40,013 bases of DNA, taken from a virus. The notes below the pieces were generated by a model. It ran no database searches. It saw only the letters and a list, made by a program, of their open reading frames with translations, and was not told the DNA's origin. This document shows, one piece after another, positions 13,196 through 20,595 of the stretch. The position numbers and the translations under genes are program-made. The stretch lies in IMG/VR virus record IMGVR_UViG_3300021438_000030, positions 1 to 40,013 of that record, one strand, 5' to 3'. Position 1 is the first letter of the stretch. Each line of letters starts with the position of its first letter.

Positions 13196-13310
13196 AGATC
13201 AGAACCTTGCAAAAGTCACAAGACAAGTCCTGTGGCATTGCAAGGTCTGCGATCAATATTTTGAGACATTAGGCGAAGCAAAGGAGCATTCAATTGGAAA
13301 ACGTCATTAA
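13149..13310 (+). CDS. small C2H2-like zinc-finger protein
   Basis: About 53 residues from ATG 13149; a frame start at 13089 is also possible. The C-terminal half carries WHCKVCDQYFETLGEAKEHS followed by IGKRH, giving a C-x2-C-x12-H-x5-H site, a probable single zinc finger. Preceded by a basic segment, so nucleic acid binding is plausible but unproven. Confidence 0.55.
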   Translation: MSLRGDSRVITGYQGRDQNLAKVTRQVLWHCKVCDQYFETLGEAKEHSIGKRH

Positions 13311-13389
13311 CTTAATCTGTTTCATGTTCGTAATCGTCGTCTGCTTTTTGATTTCGTTTATCTTCGCGCTCAAGTTTCTTTCTCGATAG
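13294..13389 (+). CDS. 31-residue membrane micropeptide
   Basis: A TTG-start frame with a strong ribosome site AAAGGAG eight bases upstream, encoding MENVINLICFMFVIVVCFLI and a short basic tail KFLSR. Nearly the whole peptide is a transmembrane helix. Its 3' end overlaps the 3' end of the convergent endolysin gene by 20 bases, with no terminator between, so read-through would give antisense RNA. Confidence 0.5.
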   Translation: MENVINLICFMFVIVVCFLISFIFALKFLSR

Positions 13390-13891
13390 AAGTCTCAAAA
13401 AGCTGGCGCTCGGCAGTGCGACGAAGCACAAGGCCACGCAGCTCTTTCCCGCCAGCCTTTGTCCAACTCATAAACGCTTCGGCGGCGGCCTCCCACTCCT
13501 CTCTACCAATCTTCATCCGAATAGTAGACCGTTGAAAATTCCCCAATCCGACATTGAAGGAAAATGCAACGCAAGCGTCGAAAGCACCCTGACGACCAGC
13601 CAGATTGGGAGCAAGTCTAAGAACACCAGATTCAAAAGATCGGATGTCTTTTCGGAATATCTCTTTGAGTTCATCTTTGCTCCATACTCTGTTGTCTTCT
13701 GGTTTTAAGGGGTACTCGGGTCTGAGCATCCCTGTGTAACCTTCTTTGCGAACAATGGGGTATTTGATCTGATCTTGGTAGATCACATGGCCCCACCCAA
13801 TCGTCCACATCGAGGCGCTGCACTGGTAGGGCTTGTCACGATAGCCCTCAAACTTGTGCATCAGCTCAACACCTTTGTCGCTGGTAATCAT
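13370..13891 (-). CDS. GH24 lysozyme endolysin
   Basis: A 173-residue glycoside hydrolase family 24 muramidase that cuts the peptidoglycan glycan at the end of infection. The catalytic pattern E-8aa-(D/C)-5aa-T is present as E15, C24 and T30, with TIGWGH following. Cys replaces the more usual Asp, an accepted variant. Between GWGH and WSKDEL lies an insertion of roughly 30 residues (QDQIKYPIVRKEGYTGMLRP and on) longer than in typical members. No signal peptide, so a holin is needed. It overlaps the upstream holin-like gene by ATGA. Confidence 0.9.
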   Translation of the reverse strand: MITSDKGVELMHKFEGYRDKPYQCSASMWTIGWGHVIYQDQIKYPIVRKEGYTGMLRPEYPLKPEDNRVWSKDELKEIFRKDIRSFESGVLRLAPNLAGRQGAFDACVAFSFNVGLGNFQRSTIRMKIGREEWEAAAEAFMSWTKAGGKELRGLVLRRTAERQLFETSIEKET

Positions 13892-14394
13892 TTCTTGGAG
13901 TTCCCGCGAGAACCGAACCAGTAACCAATGATGCCGCCCAACATGGCCATCTCATCGTCGCTGAAAATCTCATTGCCAATACGGATGAGATCGTCAACGC
14001 TCTTAATCATCTCTGGGTGCGTCCACACATAGTAACCAAGGCCGCAGTTGATGAACAGAAGTTCTAAAACGAATAGGTAGGTCACGATGGGGCGCACAGT
14101 GCCAACAAAGGTCGATACCCACGGCGCAGCCTTCTCCAGTACCTTTGCCTCATGCAAATAAGCTGCCTGAGTCATGGCGGCATCGGCCTGAATAGAGACT
14201 TGATCGGTACGCAGTTCCTCGACTTTAGCTTGAGCAGCAAAGCCAGCCGCAGCCAATTGCAACTCGCGCTCAGTCTGGATACGAGCCAGTTCAGCTTCGT
14301 GCTTTTGATCGTTTCGGTTTTGAAACAGGTCAATCAGTTTTGGGAACATGGACAGCAGCAGGCCGCCAAGTGTTGAGAATAAAGATAGCATCAT
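13888..14394 (-). CDS. 3TM-type holin-like protein
   Basis: A 168-residue protein with a short amphipathic or membrane N-terminus (MLSLFSTLGGLLLSMFPKLI), a long charged coiled coil (residues 25-90), and a C-terminal pair of hydrophobic segments (VGTVRPIVTYLFVLELLFIN, and MLGGIIGYWFGSRG). The GxVRPxxTY motif and the terminal GYWFGSR match the GTA/3TM holin family. It lies directly upstream of the endolysin, supporting a role in lysis. Confidence 0.75.
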   Translation of the reverse strand: MMLSLFSTLGGLLLSMFPKLIDLFQNRNDQKHEAELARIQTERELQLAAAGFAAQAKVEELRTDQVSIQADAAMTQAAYLHEAKVLEKAAPWVSTFVGTVRPIVTYLFVLELLFINCGLGYYVWTHPEMIKSVDDLIRIGNEIFSDDEMAMLGGIIGYWFGSRGNSKK

Positions 14395-14585
14395 TCGCCT
14401 TTCGGTAGTTCGGGTTGTTCAAACTGTTCTATCTTTTTCTGTAACTGCTTTTCCAATTCGGCCATGCGTTTGTCGCGCCTGTCCATTTCAATGAACATCT
14501 TGGTCAAAATGGGTGTCACGATCAGCACAATTGCCAATATCAGGCAGGCCAATCCAACAATCAATCTGTAAATGAGTTTATCCAT
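14391..14585 (-). CDS. small membrane-anchored coiled-coil protein (possible i-spanin)
   Basis: A 64-residue protein from ATG 14585 with one N-terminal transmembrane helix (LIVGLACLILAIVLIVTPIL) and a periplasmic-style coiled coil (MDRRDKRMAELEKQLQKKIE) ending in a polar tail. The topology and position in the lysis block fit an inner-membrane spanin, though a matching outer-membrane lipoprotein is not obvious. It overlaps the upstream gene by 25 bases and the next by four. Confidence 0.45.
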   Translation of the reverse strand: MDKLIYRLIVGLACLILAIVLIVTPILTKMFIEMDRRDKRMAELEKQLQKKIEQFEQPELPKGE

Positions 14586-15289
14586 ACGGCCCACAGCTCC
14601 AGAACGAACAGCAACGTAAGGAATACTGCCATTGCTAGTTCTACCCTTTCCAGATGCTCCTCCTCGCGTAGCCATGAATCTTGCTGCTTTCTGATACGTT
14701 CGCGCTCACGACGAGCCGCTTGCTTCTCTTTAGCATTTTCGTATATTGCATTAAAGTTGTCCCACAATGGCCCAAGTTGGGGCGGAACATGAGCGCCGCG
14801 CATCATGCCACTGAGCTTCATATACGCACCGTCAAGCTCATGCCTGATCTGAGACAAAATCAGGATGTCCCGAGGGTCTGGCCTATCCATAGCGTAGACC
14901 TCCTCAGATTTCGTGTCGTATAGCTCCGACAGTTCGCGGTGATGGTGGTAAAAGTCACCAATGTGCGTCACAAACTGCTGGACGATTTCAGCCTCGGTTG
15001 GAATGTGCTTGATGAACACTTCCTTGGGCTTGGGTTTGACAGGCTCACTAGGTGAGCTTGTTGTGACTGCTGGCTGCTCAACCTTTGGCGCGGGTTTCCC
15101 AAATAGCCCACGAACAATGCTCCAAATGCCCTTGACCTCTTTTACGATGGCTTGGGCATCTTCCGCTGCTTTCTTTATTTTTTGTACCTGTACCTTGCCG
15201 TCTGACAAGGCTTCGCAACAGTATTGGATGCCGCTGAAAGCACCCTGCATTGCTTTAATAGCTAACCCGATAGAGATTGGGTCAAGCAC
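14561..15289 (-). CDS. environmental-phage protein, C-terminal membrane anchor
   Basis: A 242-residue protein starting MLDPISIGLAIKAMQGAFSG. A proline-rich linker (residues 68-95) follows, then a helical region and a C-terminal transmembrane helix (LAMAVFLTLLFVLELWAVWI). The MLDPxSIxLAxxAxxxAF start and helical body occur in a family common in marine and freshwater phages. Its role is unknown; its place among lysis genes and its membrane anchor hint at an envelope function. Confidence 0.55.
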   Translation of the reverse strand: MLDPISIGLAIKAMQGAFSGIQYCCEALSDGKVQVQKIKKAAEDAQAIVKEVKGIWSIVRGLFGKPAPKVEQPAVTTSSPSEPVKPKPKEVFIKHIPTEAEIVQQFVTHIGDFYHHHRELSELYDTKSEEVYAMDRPDPRDILILSQIRHELDGAYMKLSGMMRGAHVPPQLGPLWDNFNAIYENAKEKQAARRERERIRKQQDSWLREEEHLERVELAMAVFLTLLFVLELWAVWINSFTD

Positions 15290-15290
15290 A

Positions 15291-15482
15291 TCACTCGTCT
15301 TTTATTTCTTTAATGATCTGCCAAGTTTTGTGGCCAATCATCAGAACGGTGTAAATCAAAGTTGCCCAAAGAACCAGCTCACTTACCTGAACACCGGCAA
15401 CGGTTGCTAGAGATACCGTTGCTGGAGGCGCTACCTTTGCCACCACTGCTGTCACCGTTTCTGTTGAATGATCTGCTGCCAT
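15291..15482 (-). CDS. holin-like protein
   Basis: A 63-residue protein. The segment VAKVAPPATVSLATVAGVQV followed by the transmembrane helix LVLWATLIYTVLMIGHKTWQ is the pattern of small phage holins with APPA followed by WxTLxYTxL. It is the first gene of the lysis block, just downstream of the sugar-transferase genes. With the 3TM-type holin downstream, the phage has two holin candidates. Confidence 0.6.
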   Translation of the reverse strand: MAADHSTETVTAVVAKVAPPATVSLATVAGVQVSELVLWATLIYTVLMIGHKTWQIIKEIKDE

Positions 15483-15513
15483 GCTTTACCCCGAAAATGT
15501 TGGGCAAAGTATA

Positions 15514-15942
15514 TCAAAGGTGCTTTAAAACAACATCTGGCTTTACAAATCTATCAGCGTCAAATTCATAGGCTTCCCACCAAAGAAACTGATTGGGAGC
15601 CAGATATTCGCGGCCTTTTAAAAGGTTCACGTTCTCTGGATGGCCATAGATCAACGGGTCTGAAATCCCCCACAAGACAATCCCCGGTTTGCCCTCAGAC
15701 CATGCCAAATGCTGAAAGAAGCTATCGCAGCCAATCCATGTTCGGCAGGCTTGAAGCAGCATTTTTAGGTCGTCTAATGATAAATTTTGACGAAAATCTG
15801 TGCAAATTTGCGTTTCACCAGTGATTCCGACCTGTATTACAGGCTCATCAATCATGGACAAAAGCTCTTTCCAATACGGATAATTCTTTGGGTTTTCCTT
15901 GCCGTTGGTCAGCTTTTTGGAGTACGGTGAAATCAGAATCAC
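15514..15942 (-). CDS. C-terminal half of a GT9-like (heptosyltransferase-fold) glycosyltransferase
   Basis: A 142-residue protein starting at GTG 15942 in a GTGA overlap with the previous stop. It begins MILISPYSKKLTNGKENPKN, then WKELLSMI, and contains LKMLLQACRTWIGCDSFFQH, which correspond to the second Rossmann domain of GT-B enzymes of the GT9 type (nucleotide-sugar-binding half). It lacks the N-terminal acceptor domain, which appears at the C-terminus of the upstream gene. Coupled translation could produce two chains that assemble. A split or decayed gene is the alternative. Confidence 0.6.
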   Translation of the reverse strand: MILISPYSKKLTNGKENPKNYPYWKELLSMIDEPVIQVGITGETQICTDFRQNLSLDDLKMLLQACRTWIGCDSFFQHLAWSEGKPGIVLWGISDPLIYGHPENVNLLKGREYLAPNQFLWWEAYEFDADRFVKPDVVLKHL

Positions 15943-16907
15943 AGGTACATCCTTTCAAACGCCTTCTCAATGCTCTCAGTCCATTTCCATGCGTCCATCT
16001 TCTTGTAGATGTTCCACTGGTCGATGTCACCAAATAGCGACTGAGCTTCGGCAATAGATCGGCCCGGCACAACCTCTGGATAGCAAGTAAATACTATAGG
16101 GTTTTTGATCTTAGGCAGAATCTTAGAAAACACAATGTGATCGCCTAACCCGCAGTTCAACACAACAATGGTCTTGTCTTTGTGTTCCACAAAGTTGCGG
16201 AAGATGCGCTCGTCATGCTCATACATTTCTTGGCCAACTTCACTACGGATTCCACCCGTGGGGCTTTTGAGATGCCATGTCATAGCATCAGGCACAACAA
16301 ACAAATCGTAGCCTTTTTTGTGCAAACCATAGGTAAAAAGCGTTTCCTCTCGATGAGCCACACGCGATAAGCCAAGATTGAAGTCATGTACGCCAGCACG
16401 ATACAGAAATGAGCAATATAAATGCTCAACCATTTTTACTTCATCAATCAAGCCCCATTGAATATTTGGCTCTGAGTAAATATTTTTAATCAGCCCAGAT
16501 GAACCAAGACATTCTGGCTTGTGAGGCGGGTTCATAACCGTACCGCCAACAGCTCCAACATTTCCAAGGGCGTATGCGGAAAGCGTATCTAGAACATTTG
16601 GTTCTGGGATTGCATCATCATCAACGCGCCACACCCAATCAAACCCCCATGTGTTTGCCATTTGGTGAATGTGGTGCTGACCTTTCTTGGGGGCGTAGAC
16701 CCATTCCCAATCTAAGCCCTTGCAGTGCATGACGTAGAACAGGTTTTGATACAGCGGCTCGTTCCGCATATCTTGCGGCTCGTCGTTGTCATCAAAGATG
16801 ATGAGTTTGTCAGGCAGTCTGGACTGATTCAGAATTGCTTGAATCACCAACGGCAGAGTGGTGAAGTAGCGGCCACGGGTCGCTACCGAACAAAGAATCT
16901 TGCTCAT
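15939..16907 (-). CDS. GT2-type glycosyltransferase fused to a GT9 N-terminal half
   Basis: A 322-residue protein. Residues 1-240 form a GT-A glycosyltransferase: LCSVATRGR near the start, LIIFDDND, and the metal-binding DDD at 96-98 (WRVDDDAIPEPN). Residues 245-322 look different and carry IVVLNCGLGDHIVFSKILPK, the glycine-rich start of a GT9 N-terminal domain. The chain ends exactly where a GT-B enzyme would cross to its second domain, which is the next gene. Such phage enzymes may glycosylate virion proteins or host surface sugars; the target is unknown. Confidence 0.75.
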   Translation of the reverse strand: MSKILCSVATRGRYFTTLPLVIQAILNQSRLPDKLIIFDDNDEPQDMRNEPLYQNLFYVMHCKGLDWEWVYAPKKGQHHIHQMANTWGFDWVWRVDDDAIPEPNVLDTLSAYALGNVGAVGGTVMNPPHKPECLGSSGLIKNIYSEPNIQWGLIDEVKMVEHLYCSFLYRAGVHDFNLGLSRVAHREETLFTYGLHKKGYDLFVVPDAMTWHLKSPTGGIRSEVGQEMYEHDERIFRNFVEHKDKTIVVLNCGLGDHIVFSKILPKIKNPIVFTCYPEVVPGRSIAEAQSLFGDIDQWNIYKKMDAWKWTESIEKAFERMYL

Positions 16908-17578
16908 TGGTCAAACCTGCACAGCATCAGATTGAACTTGTTTGCATCACTGACAGGAATCATCTGCTCAGTCAGATAGCCATGCTCAGAAACGTATGCG
17001 AACTGTGCGCCGGGAAAGTTCTGCTCAGTCAGCCCGTGTAGTTTGTGATGCTCACCCCAAAAACCAACAGGTTCGTTGTGAGGGACGCTAATCAGAAGAC
17101 GATGGCAATTTTTCTTGAGTTTCTCGACGACTTCAAGACCATTGTGTAAATGCTCGATTACCTCAAAAGCAATGATGGTGTCTTGATTGCTTATGTTGTG
17201 ATGGTTAATGTCAAGACATTTAAAGAATCGGTTTAAGCCCCATCCCTGTTCGTGGGCAACATCAATGATGATTGGGTCGTAATCCAGACCAAAATACTCA
17301 ATGGAGTTTGGCAGGAATTGACTTCCGTATCCTGTCGAGCAACCAACCTCTAAAACTCGCTCGCCCAACAGATGATGATTGGCCCAAAGGTATCGAGTTG
17401 TCTCACGCGCATGAACAGGGTCGCCCTTTAAGAACACCGCCCTTTCATAGTTGTTGGTCAATCTCCAACGATACCAATCGGGGTGATGTTCTTTGGCGAG
17501 CTTTAGGGCATGAATCTCAAGGATTTTTTCCCATTGCGTGTTGATGTCGAGTCCGTATAGTGTCTTGTTTTGTGTCAT
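16904..17578 (-). CDS. class I SAM-dependent methyltransferase
   Basis: A 224-residue protein with motif I RVLEVGCSTGYGSQ (residues 74-87), an acidic loop FGLDYDP, and the post-motif EVIEHL (139-144). No DNA-methylase DPPY or NPPF motif is present, so a small-molecule or sugar acceptor is likelier than DNA. It lies between the fibre gene and the glycosyltransferases, overlapping the GT2 gene by ATGA, suggesting methylation of a glycan in the same pathway. Confidence 0.8.
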   Translation of the reverse strand: MTQNKTLYGLDINTQWEKILEIHALKLAKEHHPDWYRWRLTNNYERAVFLKGDPVHARETTRYLWANHHLLGERVLEVGCSTGYGSQFLPNSIEYFGLDYDPIIIDVAHEQGWGLNRFFKCLDINHHNISNQDTIIAFEVIEHLHNGLEVVEKLKKNCHRLLISVPHNEPVGFWGEHHKLHGLTEQNFPGAQFAYVSEHGYLTEQMIPVSDANKFNLMLCRFDQ

Positions 17579-17581
17579 GTC

Positions 17582-20014
17582 TTATTCCAGTTTCTTCTCC
17601 AGCTCAAGCACTCGCTCTGCCAACTCAATGGCAATCACAAGAGCCGCTGGCCCATAGTTTACCGACAAAAAGCCGTTCTCGTTTTCAAGCACTGCCTCTG
17701 CCAAGGCTAAAAGCATTGACTGAGCAGATACACCAACGTGCTTGCCTTCAACGTCCACGCGCTCATAGATACCGCGCTTGACTTGAACGACTCGCTCCAA
17801 CAATCCGTCAGGCAGCTCTGTCCAATTCTTTTTCAATCGGTCATCAGATGAGCCAGTCACCGTTACGGCTGTCAATGCTCCTGTTGACGGCAGGAATGAA
17901 ACAGGGCTTGTTGTCGAAACAATTGGAGTTTGGTTTGAGCCAGATGCGGCAACACCAACAATGTATTGAGTTGTTGCTGCGGTACTTGCCGTTGCGTTGA
18001 TTGCAGTTGATGGGCCAGCTCCGCCAGCGGCTCCAGAATATCCAGAATAGCCTGAATATCCGCTAGTTCCAGTTGAGCCATTGGCTCCGCTATAACCACT
18101 GAAACCGGATGTTCCTGTTGCGCCTGTTGCTCCCGAATAGCCACTGAAACCTGACGTTCCAGTTGCACCTGTTGCACCAGAATAGCCGCTGAAACCAGAT
18201 GCTCCAGTTGCTCCTGTAGCTCCAGAATAACCAGAGAAGCCGCTTGTGCCGTTTGTTCCGTTTGTGCCAGAGTATCCAGAGAAGCCAGATGCACCAGTTG
18301 CGCCTGTAGCCCCCGAGTAACCAGAGAAACCGCTGGCTCCAGTTGCCCCGTTTGTGCCTGAATATCCACTGAATCCAGAGATGCCAGACCAACCAGAAAT
18401 TCCAGAATATCCAGAGAAGCCACTTGCGCCGTTTGAACCTGTTACACCAGAGTAGCCACTGATACCTGAGAAGCCAGAGTATCCAGAGATTCCACTGAAA
18501 CCAGAGATTCCGCTGAATCCAGAAGCACCAGAGAAACCACTGTAGCCTGATTGGGTATACATCACCTGAGTTGCGGTCACAATGACGGAAGGACTGCGTG
18601 GACTGACTGGTGATGTACCCGCTGCCAATGTGTCCATTTGCACTTGAGTGCTGTCAGCGGCCCAGTACAACTGCAAATAGTCACCAGCCGCAAGGGTCAA
18701 AACATAGTTGACACTTGGAACCAAAGCGCCGTTTGTGCCGCCATGTTTGTTTGGAACGCTGAATGTGCTGTTTGAATCTACAACGTCAGTTCCATTTTTA
18801 CGCAGCCAAACTTGAGCATCGTGAATCTGAGTGTCGGTGTTGATTAACTGAGCAGTCCAAGTGACGCTGTATGTTCCAGCATTGGCAAACGTGATTTGAT
18901 TGCCGCCAACAATGCTTACACCATTGGCTTCATCGGTGATGCCAATGTTGATTGGTTGCGCCGTTGTCGTGTTTGGCAAAGTCTGATTGGTCGCATCTTG
19001 GAAAGCGCCATAAAAGCCTTGAGCGCCACCGCCGCCGTTCTGACCGCTAAAGCCAGAGAAGCCGGATGTTCCGCTGAATCCTGAGATTCCTGAGAAACCA
19101 GAGATGCCGCTGTAGCCACTGAACCCAGAAATGCCAGAGAAGCCACTGATACCGGAATACCCAGACCACCCGCTTACACCGGAGCCAGAGAAACCCGAGA
19201 TGCCGGAGAAGCCGGAGTAGCCAGAGATTCCAGAGTAACCGGAGATACCTGAAAAACCAGAGATGCCCGAGTAACCGCTGAAACCGGAGATGCCGGAAAA
19301 ACCAGAGATGCCAGACCATCCAGAGGTTCCACTAAAACCCGAGATGCCTGAATATCCCGAGTAACCACTGATACCAGAAAAGCCAGAAATGCCCGAGAAA
19401 CCAGAATATCCAGAAATTCCAGAGTACCCAGAGATGCCTGAGAAGCCAGAGATGCCTGAGTAACCGCTAAAACCGGAGATGCCAGAGAAACCAGACTCGC
19501 CAGACCACCCTGAAATTCCGCTGAATCCAGAAATGCCTGACGCTCCTGAATATCCGCTAATACCCGAAAATCCGCTGATACCAGACCAGCCAGAAGCGCC
19601 ACTGATACCAGACCAACCAGAGATACCAGAGAAGCCGCTTGCGCCGCTGATACCCGACCATCCAGACGTTCCAGAGAACCCGCTGATACCAGAGTAGCCT
19701 GAGTAGCCGGAGATGCCTGAAAAGCCCGATGCGCCACTCCAGCCAGAAATTCCAGAGAATCCGCTGAACCCAGAAATACCCGAATATCCGGAAAAGCCTG
19801 AATAGCCACTTATGCCAGACGAGCCAGATGCGCCTACGCCGCTGTAACCGCTGTACCCAGAATAGCCGGAGAAGCCGCTTGCACCATACAAACCACGGTC
19901 AACTTTGATCGTGTTGTTTGGCGGAGTAGTGATATTGATGTTCTGACGCGCTGGCGGCTGAACAACAATCTCGACATTGTTTTGATTAACAACCTTGACT
20001 GAAATATCTGCCAT
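17582..20014 (-). CDS. collagen-like Gly-X-Ser tail fibre with C1q-like and S74 chaperone domains
   Basis: An 810-residue fibre. Residues 1-42 are a probable attachment head. Residues about 43-325 are Gly-X-Y triplets, nearly all GFS, GIS, GYS, GWS or GAS, with Ser at Y and no proline. Residues about 330-490 form a C1q-like jelly-roll (GFYGAFQDATNQTLPN and so on). A second array (about 490-660) mixes GFSGYSG with GATGATG. The C-terminal 89 residues start SSDDRLKKNW, the S74 intramolecular chaperone with its Ser-Asp cleavage site, and end in a coiled coil. It probably forms a trimeric receptor-binding fibre. Confidence 0.9.
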   Translation of the reverse strand: MADISVKVVNQNNVEIVVQPPARQNINITTPPNNTIKVDRGLYGASGFSGYSGYSGYSGVGASGSSGISGYSGFSGYSGISGFSGFSGISGWSGASGFSGISGYSGYSGISGFSGTSGWSGISGASGFSGISGWSGISGASGWSGISGFSGISGYSGASGISGFSGISGWSGESGFSGISGFSGYSGISGFSGISGYSGISGYSGFSGISGFSGISGYSGYSGISGFSGTSGWSGISGFSGISGFSGYSGISGFSGISGYSGISGYSGFSGISGFSGSGVSGWSGYSGISGFSGISGFSGYSGISGFSGISGFSGTSGFSGFSGQNGGGGAQGFYGAFQDATNQTLPNTTTAQPINIGITDEANGVSIVGGNQITFANAGTYSVTWTAQLINTDTQIHDAQVWLRKNGTDVVDSNSTFSVPNKHGGTNGALVPSVNYVLTLAAGDYLQLYWAADSTQVQMDTLAAGTSPVSPRSPSVIVTATQVMYTQSGYSGFSGASGFSGISGFSGISGYSGFSGISGYSGVTGSNGASGFSGYSGISGWSGISGFSGYSGTNGATGASGFSGYSGATGATGASGFSGYSGTNGTNGTSGFSGYSGATGATGASGFSGYSGATGATGTSGFSGYSGATGATGTSGFSGYSGANGSTGTSGYSGYSGYSGAAGGAGPSTAINATASTAATTQYIVGVAASGSNQTPIVSTTSPVSFLPSTGALTAVTVTGSSDDRLKKNWTELPDGLLERVVQVKRGIYERVDVEGKHVGVSAQSMLLALAEAVLENENGFLSVNYGPAALVIAIELAERVLELEKKLE
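18030..18550 (-). repeat. nucleotide repeats coding for the second Gly-X-Y array
   Basis: Imperfect tandem repeats in multiples of nine bases within the fibre gene, coding GFSGYSGAT-type units. Such arrays expand or contract by slippage, so the copy number is likely to vary between strains. Limits are approximate. Confidence 0.8.
19040..19885 (-). repeat. nucleotide repeats coding for the first Gly-X-Ser array
   Basis: About 850 bases of imperfect nine-base repeats encoding GFSGISGYSG-type units, roughly 94 triplets. Synonymous codons are varied between copies, which would slow homologous slippage. Limits are approximate. Confidence 0.85.
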
Positions 20015-20019
20015 GATTC

Positions 20020-20508
20020 TTACTCCACAACGATGCCGTCAGAGCGAACCAAGAAAAGCAAGAAGATAATGTAGTCATTAGCTGGATTGGAGCCAGCGGT
20101 AGGGAAACTGATTTTGATGCGACCAGAAAAGCCTACGCAGTCTTGTGCATTGATGTCCAACTCTGGGTCTGAATCAATCAAACCCCATGCCGAGTCATCA
20201 ATCACTAATGTGAACAGGCCAGCGGCATTGGAACGATTGGTGATTGTCAATGAGACTGGTGATGGTGTCGGAGAATAATTGGCAATGTCAAACGACAAAC
20301 CGTTGCGCGTGTCTTGAATGTTTGAAATTGCTCGACGAATTATTTGCGCGTCAATCGTTGCGCCAGTCAAGTCGAGGGGAGTCACATTGTCAGAGGCTTT
20401 GATTGCCAAGTTCCAATATGTTTGCTGTTCCCAAACGAGTTCACCAGCAATGATTGGGTTGTCGAAGCCGCTTACTTGCGTAAGGGTATTTTGATTAAAG
20501 ATTGCCAT
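20020..20508 (-). CDS. putative structural protein before the fibre
   Basis: A 162-residue beta-rich protein (ELVWEQQTYWNLAIKASDNV, LTGATIDAQIIRRAI, CVGFSGRIKISFPT). The LTGATIxAQI-type segment resembles N-terminal domains of baseplate or tail proteins that hold fibres. It sits five bases upstream of the fibre gene, supporting an adaptor role. Specific family not certain. Confidence 0.5.
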   Translation of the reverse strand: MAIFNQNTLTQVSGFDNPIIAGELVWEQQTYWNLAIKASDNVTPLDLTGATIDAQIIRRAISNIQDTRNGLSFDIANYSPTPSPVSLTITNRSNAAGLFTLVIDDSAWGLIDSDPELDINAQDCVGFSGRIKISFPTAGSNPANDYIIFLLFLVRSDGIVVE

Positions 20509-20595
20509 TTCCGATTCCCTGATCTCAGGTTGTGACGCTCCCTATGCACTCACAGGGCTACGATTCTTGTATTGTCTCAGAGAACCAAAATTGCC
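20509..20595 (-). promoter_or_regulatory. possible internal promoter before the fibre block
   Basis: This 87-base gap is one of the few gaps in the late operon. On the minus strand TTGAGG and GACAAT are spaced by 17 bases, matching the sigma70 consensus at 4 of 6 each. It could boost fibre and glycan genes, but the match is weak. Confidence 0.25.

Noticed and set aside
17872-18423. Leu/Gln-rich same-strand frame in the fibre gene
   Set aside because: An alternative reading frame of a repetitive coding region, without a start context.
19479-19697. Proline-rich rightward frame within the fibre repeats
   Set aside because: It is the antisense of the Gly-X-Ser array, which yields Pro-rich repeats automatically.
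18030-19885. CRISPR-like regular repeats
   Set aside because: The repeats have a nine-base period, lack unique spacers and are in frame with a fibre protein.
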